Shown here: positions 53,333 through 61,831 of the stretch, one piece after another
How the letters are laid out: every line of letters starts with the position of its first letter
Position numbering within the stretch: position 1 is the first letter of the stretch
From: Mucinivorans sp036654415
GTDB taxonomy: Bacteria > Bacteroidota > Bacteroidia > Bacteroidales > Rikenellaceae
Direction of reading: 5' to 3'
Assembly (NCBI GenBank): GCA_036654415.1
Contig: JAVVSB010000006.1
Coordinates: 1 to 64,000 of the forward strand
Length of the DNA stretch: 64,000 nt
Position numbers and translations under genes: made by a program
The notes under the pieces: generated by a model
The model's database searches: none
Told to the model about the DNA's origin: nothing
What the model saw: the letters and a program-made list of their open reading frames with translations, nothing else

Positions 53333-55392
53333 AGAATCACTCGATTAGAATAAAACGCAACCTTACCTATTTTAATCTCAACACCATGTTTGGCCCCTGC
53401 ATTGGGAATTATCACCTCCACAGAGTGGCCAGGAGCGGCATCAACATTAAGAGCCCCCTCTTTAACTAGTTTAGAGCCATTAAACAACTGGTAAGAGACC
53501 TGCTGCTCACTAAGGTTACTAAACTGCATACGGTTTTCAAAACGATAGAGCCCCTTGGTTGCATCCACTGGAGTAATAAGAACATCGTAGAAAAAATCAC
53601 CAACACCCAGATTCTTATAGTTCACATTTCCCTTAGTTAACTTATAATTATCCTCAAGTATACTCTTTTTAGCCATACCACTTTCAAGCGACAAATCCTG
53701 ATACCCTTCCAAAAAGGCCCCTTGAGAACCAGCAGCCCAAAAATTCTTGTCGAAAGGCACCGCAAACGGGATAACAGGCATGCCGTTCTTAGATATCATC
53801 TGTTCAGAGTCTGGATTAAGTGGACATAATATCTGAGTGTTCCACTGTTCACCAGCTCCATCATAAACAACAGGCCGAGTGGTATCTCGAGCCTTGAGCG
53901 CAATAAAAGCCTGGTACATATTATAACCATTGCCAGCCTGAGAGCCCAGAGCCCACATGACAACAGAGGTATGGTTCTTGGCACGCTCGTAAGTGGCTAA
54001 CACACGCTCTACAAAGGCATCACACCAAGATGGATTATTGGCCAAGGTGCCACCCAAACGGGTATTGCTGCTAAGACCAGAACTATTAAGACCAGCCACA
54101 TCAACCACATAGAGCCCTATCTCGTCACACAGGGCGTAGAAAAGCTCAGGCATAGGGCGAACTGTGCGAATGGTATTAAAGCCACGCATACGGATATTTT
54201 CTATCTGGAAGCGGAGTTGCTTTTCATCAACTGCATTACCAGTTTTACTGTCAAAAACATCCCACACAACCCCCTTGAATATCAAAGGCTCTCCATTGAA
54301 AAGATATTTATCGCCTTTGACCTCGGAACTACGAAAGCCAACCTTACGGGTGACATATTCGGTAAAACGTCCCTCGCGTTGGATACGGTACATAATGGTG
54401 TAGAGCTGAGGATTCTCTGCCGTCCACTTGCGCACCCCATAAACAGAAGCTGTAAAACGTACCGTATCCTCGCGCCGCATATCGAGCGAAATATCGCGTT
54501 TATTTTGGCTAATAATCTGCCCCTGAGGGTCGTACAAATCGTAATAGACGGTAACAGTGTGGGGGTTGAGCAGTTCAGACTTAATTAGCATGGCTGCCTC
54601 CAACAAGCCATTGGTGTAGGTGGGGTCGAGCGTGGTACGCGTCAAAAAGTCGCGCATACGAATCTTGGGCTGAGCAAAAAGGTATATCTCGCGAGTGAGT
54701 CCCCAAAGCCTCCAACCGCTTTGGTCCTCAATGTAACTGGCAGCAGAAAATCTATCCACTCGGATGGCAAGGCGATTAAGCCCACGCTGTACACTCTTTG
54801 AAATATCAATCTCGGCACCCGTGTCGCTCATCATATTAACCCCCACCTGCTCGCCATTTACATAGATGGTCATTCGAGAAGCTCCACCACCAATATAGAG
54901 GTAGAGAGCTTTGTCGGTATAATCAAAAGGGACTACAAAATCGGTGGCAAAGATAGCAGCAGCTGAAGTTTCGGGCAACCAAGGCTGACTATTTAGTCGC
55001 GGAGCCTTGGGTGCAGAGGTGGCAAAGGGGTAAGCACTTTGTGAAAAAACAGCCTCCCCAGAGCCAGTAAGGTTGACCCCAAGGGGCAAAGTTATCTTGT
55101 CCCAACTCTTGAGCTCGACATGGCGTTGGTAGAGGTTATCGGTGATTTTGGAGCCATCATCAAAGTACTTGAAAGCCCACTCCCCCTTTAAGGAGGAGTA
55201 GCCAGCCGAGCTATCGGCACTATTGGCCATGGCATAGCGAGCCTTACGGTAGCTGAGAAACTCAGTACGCGGAGCTTGTAAACCTGTGCTGTAAAGTGGC
55301 GTCTGCTCTGTGGTATAGGTCTGACCATAAGAGCTTGGCGAAAATAAAAATATAAGCCCGCAAACAGATGCGGAGAGAGAAAATAGCCTCAT
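53329..55392 (-). CDS. GH2-fold secreted protein lacking catalytic residues (pseudo-glycosidase)
   Basis: A 687-aa protein started at MRLFSLSASV, with a signal peptide ending SYGQ. It has the GH2 order: jelly roll (about 45-245), immunoglobulin-like domain (about 250-365) and barrel (from GEPLIFKG). In E. coli LacZ the acid/base Glu461 is in LGNESGHG; here the segment is LGSQAGNG, with Asn-Glu changed to Ser-Gln (Gln485). The nucleophile segment ILCEYAHAMGN has no counterpart. LacZ His391 (SHYP) is replaced by VRPM, and DEANIE by DVAGLN. The barrel is also shortened. It probably binds glycan or acts as a scaffold. A terminator separates it from the upstream nan operon; plsC and parE follow with overlaps. 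Confidence 0.88.
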   Translation of the reverse strand: MRLFSLSASVCGLIFLFSPSSYGQTYTTEQTPLYSTGLQAPRTEFLSYRKARYAMANSADSSAGYSSLKGEWAFKYFDDGSKITDNLYQRHVELKSWDKITLPLGVNLTGSGEAVFSQSAYPFATSAPKAPRLNSQPWLPETSAAAIFATDFVVPFDYTDKALYLYIGGGASRMTIYVNGEQVGVNMMSDTGAEIDISKSVQRGLNRLAIRVDRFSAASYIEDQSGWRLWGLTREIYLFAQPKIRMRDFLTRTTLDPTYTNGLLEAAMLIKSELLNPHTVTVYYDLYDPQGQIISQNKRDISLDMRREDTVRFTASVYGVRKWTAENPQLYTIMYRIQREGRFTEYVTRKVGFRSSEVKGDKYLFNGEPLIFKGVVWDVFDSKTGNAVDEKQLRFQIENIRMRGFNTIRTVRPMPELFYALCDEIGLYVVDVAGLNSSGLSSNTRLGGTLANNPSWCDAFVERVLATYERAKNHTSVVMWALGSQAGNGYNMYQAFIALKARDTTRPVVYDGAGEQWNTQILCPLNPDSEQMISKNGMPVIPFAVPFDKNFWAAGSQGAFLEGYQDLSLESGMAKKSILEDNYKLTKGNVNYKNLGVGDFFYDVLITPVDATKGLYRFENRMQFSNLSEQQVSYQLFNGSKLVKEGALNVDAAPGHSVEVIIPNAGAKHGVEIKIGKVAFYSNRVIL

Positions 55393-55416
55393 AAAATATA
55401 ATTTTTGCTGTAAGTA

Positions 55417-55424
55417 CAAAGATA
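55417..55424 (-). promoter_or_regulatory. Probable -7 box for the GH2-like/plsC/parE unit
   Basis: Minus-strand TATCTTTG 24 bases before the ATG at 55392, with TTTG (55444-55441) 16 bases upstream, slightly closer than ideal. Confidence 0.45.
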
Positions 55425-55453
55425 GTGATTTTTTTGGGAACAAACACATCTAC

Positions 55454-55490
55454 CAAAAATAGGGGTTGACTTTTCGACGTCACCCCCTAT
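55454..55490 (-). terminator. Terminator of the nan operon
   Basis: Minus strand: ATAGGGGGTGAC pairs with GTCAACCCCTAT (12 bp, one mismatch) around an eight-base loop, followed directly by UUUUU. It lies eight bases after the epimerase stop codon. Confidence 0.9.
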
Positions 55491-55497
55491 CGCTTTC

Positions 55498-56661
55498 TTA
55501 TAATTTTTTGAGCACCTCAGAGACTTGATAAAGCCCACGTGGAACATGAAAACACCCCTTCCATTTACCCCCCTTCAAATCGAGAGATACCTCGCCTCGA
55601 CGATTCAGATAGCCCCACCATTCAGGATATTCTGGGTCAGCAAAGTGGCTCCACGTATAGTCATGTAACCGCTCGAACCACTCCAAGGCCTTAGGATTGC
55701 CAGTAAGCTGATACCCTTTTATCATTGAAATAAGTGATTCCAGATGCACCCACCACAGCTTTTGGTCCCACTCTAACTGCTCTGTTGGCTTGCCCAAGCG
55801 GTCCATAAAATAGAAGATACCGCCATACTGCTTGTCCCAACCATACTCAACCATACGAATGGCGATATCGGTGGCCTGCTCTACAAGTTTTTTATCCCCA
55901 AAACGTGTACCCAAATCCATCAAAAACCACATGGCCTCGATGGAGTGACCAGGGTTGAGCGAACGACCAGCAAAGCTGTTACTGAGAGACCCATCGGCAT
56001 TGACATTTTCGACTACAATACCAAGTTCTGGCCTCCAGAATTTACTAAGAATAGTATCAATACAGGTATGAGCAGTCTGTTCAACCACCTGAGAACCAAC
56101 TATATGTTCAATCTCTAAAGAGAGGTTGCAAAGAATCATGGGCAACGCAAAATTATCGAGCGAACGTGCCCCTGAGACCGCCTTGCTCCACTGAGCCTTG
56201 GGATTGGATTTGCGTTGCAGAATTTTGTCAAAAGTGATACGCGCCACATCGGCATAATGTTGCTCACCAGTGGCCAGAGCCAACTGTCCAAAGGCCATGG
56301 CAGCAAAGGTATAGGAGAAGATATTGTAGGGCTCAACAAGCGGCTTACCTGAGGCCTCAAGCGAGAAATACCACTCATAGTTGCCATCATGACCATACTT
56401 GAGCAGAAACTCAGCCCCTTGGCGAGCACAATCTAACCACTGCTGGCGATGCTCTACTTTATTATAAAGCATGGCAAAGAGCCACACCTGACGCCCTTGA
56501 AGCCAGACGAATTTATCAGTGTCGAAAACATTACCTTGCCTATCTAAGCAAGTAAAATAGCCCCCATTAACCGTGTCTTGCGATTTGGTGAGCCAAAAAG
56601 GCAGAACTTTGTTGTAGAGCTCGTTAGTGTAGAGCTCAGTTAATACTTTAAAATCAATCAT
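55498..56661 (-). CDS. N-acylglucosamine 2-epimerase (renin-binding protein family)
   Basis: A 387-aa alpha/alpha barrel of the AGE family. Conserved active-site segments are FVWLQGRQVWLFA, SLNPGHSIEAMWFL and WWVHLESL, with the His residues used in epimerisation. It interconverts N-acetylmannosamine and N-acetylglucosamine. Following the lyase it gives the Bacteroides-type sialic acid route, in which ManNAc is epimerised before phosphorylation. The start is the ATG overlapping the stop of the transporter gene (ATGA, 56658-56661); the upstream extension would begin at TTG. Confidence 0.93.
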   Translation of the reverse strand: MIDFKVLTELYTNELYNKVLPFWLTKSQDTVNGGYFTCLDRQGNVFDTDKFVWLQGRQVWLFAMLYNKVEHRQQWLDCARQGAEFLLKYGHDGNYEWYFSLEASGKPLVEPYNIFSYTFAAMAFGQLALATGEQHYADVARITFDKILQRKSNPKAQWSKAVSGARSLDNFALPMILCNLSLEIEHIVGSQVVEQTAHTCIDTILSKFWRPELGIVVENVNADGSLSNSFAGRSLNPGHSIEAMWFLMDLGTRFGDKKLVEQATDIAIRMVEYGWDKQYGGIFYFMDRLGKPTEQLEWDQKLWWVHLESLISMIKGYQLTGNPKALEWFERLHDYTWSHFADPEYPEWWGYLNRRGEVSLDLKGGKWKGCFHVPRGLYQVSEVLKKL

Positions 56662-59186
56662 CTTTTTAATTTTTTCCAAGTCAACCCGTCGAGATTACTC
56701 CCCTGCTCGGGCAAAATATAACTCAATACAAACGATATGGCTATGGTGATTAACATTCCTATCAAGCCATAGAGTAGGAACGAAACATTAGTGTAGCGAC
56801 TCATGACAATAACGGCTACAGTCCCCAAGACGAAGCCCACAATGGCAGCGCGCCCCTTGATGCGGTCGAAGAAGATACCCATAAAGAAGAGTGCCCCCAA
56901 GCCACTGGTAAGCAGGCCAAGAATGGTGTTGAACCAGTCAAAGAGCGAAAGCACATTCCAGGTGGCCATCATCAAAGCAAAACCTGTTCCCAGTACTCCG
57001 CATACCACACTCGACAAACGAGCCGAAAGCATACGAGCTCGCTCAGTGGCCATGGGACGTAATTTAGAGAAGATGTCGACTGTAAAGGCTGTCGAGATGG
57101 AGTTGATATTGGAGGATACTGTACTCATGGAGGCAGCAAAGATGGCTGCAATCATCACCCCAGCAATCCCCACAGGAAGCTGGTTCATGATGTAAAACGG
57201 GAAGATAGAGTCTCCAGTGGGCATGGCAAAATCCAGAGTCGCTGGCCGAGAATAAAAATAAGCGAATAGCGCTGTACCAATGGCATAAAAAAGCAACGAA
57301 CTAATGACACTCAACACCCCATTGGTGATAATACTTTTGGCCGCCTTTTTCTCGGAGGCAGTGGTCATGTAGCGTTGGATAATGGTCTGGTCGGAGCTAT
57401 AAGAAATCAACTGATTGGCTGCCCCGCCGATAAGAACTACCCAAATGGTGGCCTTGGTAAGGTCAAAAGTCCAATCAAAAATTTGAAATTTATCGTTGTC
57501 CAAAGCTATCTGCAACGCATTACCATCGGTGTGCATAACTAGATAAACAAGGGTAAAGATGGCCCCACCCATAAGTATAATACCCTGCACCACATCGCCC
57601 CATATCACAGCCTCAATACCGCCCATGGAGCTATAAATAATTGTTATCAAGCTCATTAGCAATATGCAAAGATAGATATCGATACCCGTGGCTGCCGTCA
57701 GGGCCAACGAGGGCAGATAAAGCACCAAGGCCATACGAGCCGTCATAAAGACAATAAAGAGCAACGAGGCCATAACCCGTGTTGCAGCATTGAAGCGCAA
57801 CTCCAGATACTCGTAAGCTGAGGTGATTTTTAGACGACGGAAAAATGGCAGATAATACTTCACCACAGGAAAAGCCACAAAGAAGATGGTGATGGCCATA
57901 AGGAAGTAACGCCAATCGGTGGCATATGTCTTGGCTGGAATGGCCATAAAGGTGATGGCCGAGAGCATGGTGGCAAAGATGCTCACCGACACAGCCCACC
58001 ACGGAATACGCCCCCCACCAGTGAAATAGTGGTCGGAATTTTTGGTACGATACATAAAGAACCAACCAAGGCCCAACATACCAAGAAGATAAAAGCCAAT
58101 GACACTCCAATTTATCCACCCAAAAGATTTGTCGGTTTGAAGAGTTCCGTGCCACACCTCAGAGCTACGCACCCCAGGCATCTTTTCGCCCCCAACTATC
58201 CACCACGAAGAGCCACTTTCGGTGGCCAAGAGGGCACCAGCAAGCGCAAAAGGGGTCTGTCCAGTGTCGGCCCAACGGTTGACAATGGTGTTGTAAAAAA
58301 TCAGTTTTCTGTTAAAATTATACCACTGCGGCTCATGAGACATATAAGCATAACGCTCAAGGGAGTCACGCACAGCTGTGCCTTGGCAAAAACGCTGTTC
58401 GTTAACCCCACCCATAAACAAAATACTATGCACCCCAGCGGCCACAGCCACCCCTCCATTAAGGGCAATAGGCGAACTGGCCACGGGCAACCACTTTTGC
58501 TCGCGTGGGCTAAAGGCATAGCCATCGGTAAGCACCTTTCCAGTTGCGGGGTCAAATCCGCCCATAAGGTAAAACCGCATCTCCTCGGCCTGGTTCTGAG
58601 CCGAAGCCACAGCTTGCACACGAGCCGTACCAGGCAAAGATACCTCCTCGCGCCACTCATTTTGCACCACATTGTAGATAAAGGTTCGATTATTGGGCAC
58701 GCCATTACTAAGCCCACCACTCACCCATATCTCGCCACCCATCAGTGCCCCTGCAAAATTATCTAAGCCAATAGGCAATGGAGCCAAAGTAACCACCCGC
58801 TGACCATCGAAAAAATGGTTGTCAATGAGTGATAATTTGCCATCAGTGCCACCAACCATAAATATACCCTTGGGCATGGTGATGCTTAGGCCATAGGCCG
58901 CCGCCCGAGGTAGACACACCTGGGAAAGGCTCCACTGCTGACCATCGTAGCAAAAAATCTTATCCGAAAAGACCTTTACTCCACCCTCGGCAGCAGGCTT
59001 CTGTGGGAAGTTACACCCCCCAAGAGCCCACAATTCGCCACCAAAATGGCCGCCATACATTGCTGAGAAGCCCAACGAATCAGGTAAAGGAACCTCCTGC
59101 TCCCAGGCAATAGTTGTGGGGTCAGCTCGGTTTTCACTTGCACAGGCGCACAACAATAAACAAAGAAGCAATAGAATCTTTTTCAT
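56658..59186 (-). CDS. Kelch-type sialic acid mutarotase fused to an SSS sodium symporter
   Basis: An 842-aa two-part protein. Residues 1-20 form a lipoprotein-like signal (LCAC, Cys15). Residues 25-350 are a Kelch beta-propeller of the cyclically permuted mutarotase/NanM type, with repeated GG-containing blades (ELWALGGCNF, GIFMVGGTDG, EIWVSGGLSN, RFYLMGGFDP, SILFMGGVNE, SSWWIVGGEK). From about 360 a sodium:solute symporter with about 13 helices follows (HYFTGGGRIPWWAVSVSIFA, SSMGGIEAVIWGDVVQG). The propeller should lie in the periplasm, where it would convert alpha- to beta-Neu5Ac next to the transporter. Such fusions are known in Bacteroidetes, but transport of sialic acid here is inferred from the neighbouring nanA and epimerase genes. 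Confidence 0.92.
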   Translation of the reverse strand: MKKILLLLCLLLCACASENRADPTTIAWEQEVPLPDSLGFSAMYGGHFGGELWALGGCNFPQKPAAEGGVKVFSDKIFCYDGQQWSLSQVCLPRAAAYGLSITMPKGIFMVGGTDGKLSLIDNHFFDGQRVVTLAPLPIGLDNFAGALMGGEIWVSGGLSNGVPNNRTFIYNVVQNEWREEVSLPGTARVQAVASAQNQAEEMRFYLMGGFDPATGKVLTDGYAFSPREQKWLPVASSPIALNGGVAVAAGVHSILFMGGVNEQRFCQGTAVRDSLERYAYMSHEPQWYNFNRKLIFYNTIVNRWADTGQTPFALAGALLATESGSSWWIVGGEKMPGVRSSEVWHGTLQTDKSFGWINWSVIGFYLLGMLGLGWFFMYRTKNSDHYFTGGGRIPWWAVSVSIFATMLSAITFMAIPAKTYATDWRYFLMAITIFFVAFPVVKYYLPFFRRLKITSAYEYLELRFNAATRVMASLLFIVFMTARMALVLYLPSLALTAATGIDIYLCILLMSLITIIYSSMGGIEAVIWGDVVQGIILMGGAIFTLVYLVMHTDGNALQIALDNDKFQIFDWTFDLTKATIWVVLIGGAANQLISYSSDQTIIQRYMTTASEKKAAKSIITNGVLSVISSLLFYAIGTALFAYFYSRPATLDFAMPTGDSIFPFYIMNQLPVGIAGVMIAAIFAASMSTVSSNINSISTAFTVDIFSKLRPMATERARMLSARLSSVVCGVLGTGFALMMATWNVLSLFDWFNTILGLLTSGLGALFFMGIFFDRIKGRAAIVGFVLGTVAVIVMSRYTNVSFLLYGLIGMLITIAISFVLSYILPEQGSNLDGLTWKKLKR

Positions 59187-59207
59187 GACGGGAGTCGAGT
59201 AATGTGG

Positions 59208-60122
59208 TTATCTGTTACAGTAGTTAAAAAATCCGATTAAGTCAAGGTATTTCTTAATTTCAACCTCTTCAGCCTCGGTGATGCTCTGAACAGGGATACG
59301 GTTAGGCCCCATATCAAGTCCCAAGAATTTCATGATACGCTTGCCACAAACAATATTACCGCGAAAACGAGGTAAAATATTGATAAATTGCTGAGAGATA
59401 AGCTGTAAAGAACGTGCAAATTCTAAATCACCTTTATCCCAAGCCTCGGCCATTTGACGATAGATAGGAAAAATATGGTTGTAGGTGCCACCAACACCAC
59501 CATCACGCAAATTGTAGGCCAATGCACTCAGAAAAGTTTCGTCAAGACCATGCAAAATTTCAAACTTACCGCCACAAACCAACTTAGCCTGGCAAGCCTC
59601 ATACATATTGTCGGCCGTATATTTTACGCCAGCAAAGTTAGGGATACGTCCATCAACAGCCTCCAACAAGGGCACGATAGGCATATTAACCCCACTCAAA
59701 GCAGGAATATGATAATAATAGAATGGCAATTGGGGAGCGGCAGCGGCAATGGCCTCGCAATAGGCTACTAAATCTTCGTTGCGACGTGGAGGCAAAAATG
59801 AAGGAGCCATGGACCCGACACCCCAAGCCCCGATTTGCTGAGCATGAGCAGCCAAGCGTACCTGCACGGCCACAGGGCTACAACCAGTGTGAACAATAAC
59901 TTTAAGACGACCTTTACTGGCCTCGACCCAACGCTCGGCAACAGCCATACGTTCTTGCTCGGTCAACAGAGCCCCCTCGCCCGTGGAGCCACAGATAAAA
60001 ACACCATTCAAACCGTTACGCACCAACAGTTCACAATAAGGGTTCACCATTGACAGGTTCAACGACCCATCATCATTCATTGGGGTAAAAGGAGCTACCA
60101 CATAACCATTAATCTTTTCCAT
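59208..60122 (-). CDS. nanA: N-acetylneuraminate lyase
   Basis: A 304-aa aldolase of the DHDPS/NAL superfamily. GSTGEGALLT binds the pyruvate carboxylate, YYYHIPALSGV supplies the catalytic Tyr and the sialic-acid-type motif, and GVKYTADNMYE the Schiff-base Lys. It splits Neu5Ac into ManNAc and pyruvate in the cytoplasm. It is the first gene of the nan operon (nanA, mutarotase-symporter, epimerase). A TATCTTTG box lies 17 bases upstream. Confidence 0.95.
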   Translation of the reverse strand: MEKINGYVVAPFTPMNDDGSLNLSMVNPYCELLVRNGLNGVFICGSTGEGALLTEQERMAVAERWVEASKGRLKVIVHTGCSPVAVQVRLAAHAQQIGAWGVGSMAPSFLPPRRNEDLVAYCEAIAAAAPQLPFYYYHIPALSGVNMPIVPLLEAVDGRIPNFAGVKYTADNMYEACQAKLVCGGKFEILHGLDETFLSALAYNLRDGGVGGTYNHIFPIYRQMAEAWDKGDLEFARSLQLISQQFINILPRFRGNIVCGKRIMKFLGLDMGPNRIPVQSITEAEEVEIKKYLDLIGFFNYCNR

Positions 60123-60138
60123 AATCTGTTTTTTATTT

Positions 60139-60146
60139 CAAAGATA
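60139..60146 (-). promoter_or_regulatory. Probable -7 box for the nan operon
   Basis: Minus-strand TATCTTTG preceded by a long T-run. The -33 region has TTTC where TTTG would be expected, perhaps leaving room for regulation. Confidence 0.45.
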
Positions 60147-60194
60147 TAAAAAAAACAGGAGTTATAGAAACTTTTTTAGGTTATGACGTAAGTT

Positions 60195-61805
60195 TTAAAA
60201 AGCAAGCATAGGACGCACGTAGTTGGTAGTTAGATTTTTTAACATAGTCTTAATGTTTTTATCATATAGCTTCGCAACCCACGCATTGCTACCATCAAAC
60301 TCCGAACAGGTCCAATAGTAGTTATTAAGCCAATCATATCCAGGAGAGTTAGTCGCCTTACGTATATTACTAAGCAACAACTCCCTATTGGCAGCGACGC
60401 CACTAAACTGAGCTGACGAAGGCAGAAACCAACCACTACTTACCGCAGGAGCAATAAGCGGATAACCATCAGTAGCCCAATGGATAGCAGGAAACAGTGT
60501 TGAACTATATACAGCTTTAGATTTAATAAGTTTAGTATCGCGATAACCATAAAAGCCCACTGTATAGGTGGCTTCTGGCACAGCTGTCCCAATTAATGTT
60601 TTATCGGATGGAGACCACGCGTATTGAGTACCAACATCCTTTAATCCAAGTACATATCCGTGAAAAGTTTGCAGCGGTGTGGTCCCATCTTTAAGATTAT
60701 AGGTACAAGGGTCCGAAGCATCCTTGCCCACCTGCATCACAACACCAATGCAAGCGGCACGCTGAGCATCACTCAATGGGTTAGTATCTTTATCTAGTAA
60801 GGTGCCGTCGTTCATATAGTAGTCACCAACCTTGGGCGCAACAGTGGCCACCACATCGGCCTCACCAGTGGTATTGGAGCTTCCACCCCACGACGAAACT
60901 GAATAACTCACACCCATGCCAGTGGATTTAAGGGTAATAGTGTAACGATACTTCATCCCCTTAGCAAAAGTAGTTGCAGCGGCAAGCGGATAACTAAAGG
61001 TCACCCCACCAACTAACTTAACCTGAATAAAAGGGGTCTTATCGGCCAAGGTCGTCGGTACGACAATAGCCTCATTGAGAACCTTTTTGCTCTCATCGGT
61101 ACCAACGGCATCCAAGGCCGAGGTCAAATCAGTATCCACATTGATAGGTGTGGCAACACCAGAGGTGGCAACCGTAATAGCGGAGGTTTTGCTAGGCGTG
61201 ACGGTAGCACTACTTGGAGTTCCCAAAATCTCGACCGATGAGATGGCAGGCATACCTGGATTTTGCACCAAAACCACCTCTATTTTAGAGAGCAGGTGTT
61301 CAAAAGTCAAAGCCACATTACCACTGCTGGCCTTGGCCTCAGCAAAAGTAATCCGACGCGAGGCATACATCAAATCCGAAGCTGCATACCCAGTAGTGTT
61401 GCTACGCTGGTCAGCTGCAACGGTGTGCGTTAGGGCCGCAGTGGGATAGGTGGTAGCCAAAGAGGCCGTAGTATGGAAGGCATAAAGAGCAATATCGTTA
61501 CCCGAAAGAGGATAAGAGAGCTGTTTATCACCAGTAAAGGCCCCATTGCCATCAGCGGTTAACACACTGTTATACAGCTGTGTTGCAGTGGATGAGGAGA
61601 GCTCGTCCATATAGAGCTGCACCGTTTGACCTGTGGCGATTTTATTATCCAATCCATGAGTCGACCGCGACAAAGAATTCACCTGACTGGTAATTCGAAT
61701 ATTGCCATCCCAAGTATCGGGATTGACTGGATTGATTTGTTGGTTACACCCCGTGAGTAGAAGTGCGACAGCTGCAGTAGCAGTTAAGATGGTAGTTTTC
61801 AACAT
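60195..61805 (-). CDS. Fimbrillin-family (Mfa-like) lipoprotein
   Basis: A 536-aa lipoprotein (lipobox LTGC, Cys20). The amino two-thirds has the Mfa-like fimbrillin pattern: NIRITSQVNSLSRS, ALYAFHTTA, a conserved LTFEHLLSKIEVVL and Thr/Ser/Ala-rich strands. The carboxy part (about 330-536) ends with GWFLPSSAQF, YYWTCSEFDGSNAWV and YVRPMLAF, a FISUMP/DUF1566-like module seen at the ends of many Bacteroidales surface proteins. It may be an anchor, tip or accessory subunit of a type V pilus, or a stand-alone surface protein. No other pilus genes are adjacent. It lies 26 bases after fcl. Confidence 0.88.
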   Translation of the reverse strand: MLKTTILTATAAVALLLTGCNQQINPVNPDTWDGNIRITSQVNSLSRSTHGLDNKIATGQTVQLYMDELSSSTATQLYNSVLTADGNGAFTGDKQLSYPLSGNDIALYAFHTTASLATTYPTAALTHTVAADQRSNTTGYAASDLMYASRRITFAEAKASSGNVALTFEHLLSKIEVVLVQNPGMPAISSVEILGTPSSATVTPSKTSAITVATSGVATPINVDTDLTSALDAVGTDESKKVLNEAIVVPTTLADKTPFIQVKLVGGVTFSYPLAAATTFAKGMKYRYTITLKSTGMGVSYSVSSWGGSSNTTGEADVVATVAPKVGDYYMNDGTLLDKDTNPLSDAQRAACIGVVMQVGKDASDPCTYNLKDGTTPLQTFHGYVLGLKDVGTQYAWSPSDKTLIGTAVPEATYTVGFYGYRDTKLIKSKAVYSSTLFPAIHWATDGYPLIAPAVSSGWFLPSSAQFSGVAANRELLLSNIRKATNSPGYDWLNNYYWTCSEFDGSNAWVAKLYDKNIKTMLKNLTTNYVRPMLAF

Positions 61806-61831
61806 TTCACTACGCTTTTATATGAGAATTA

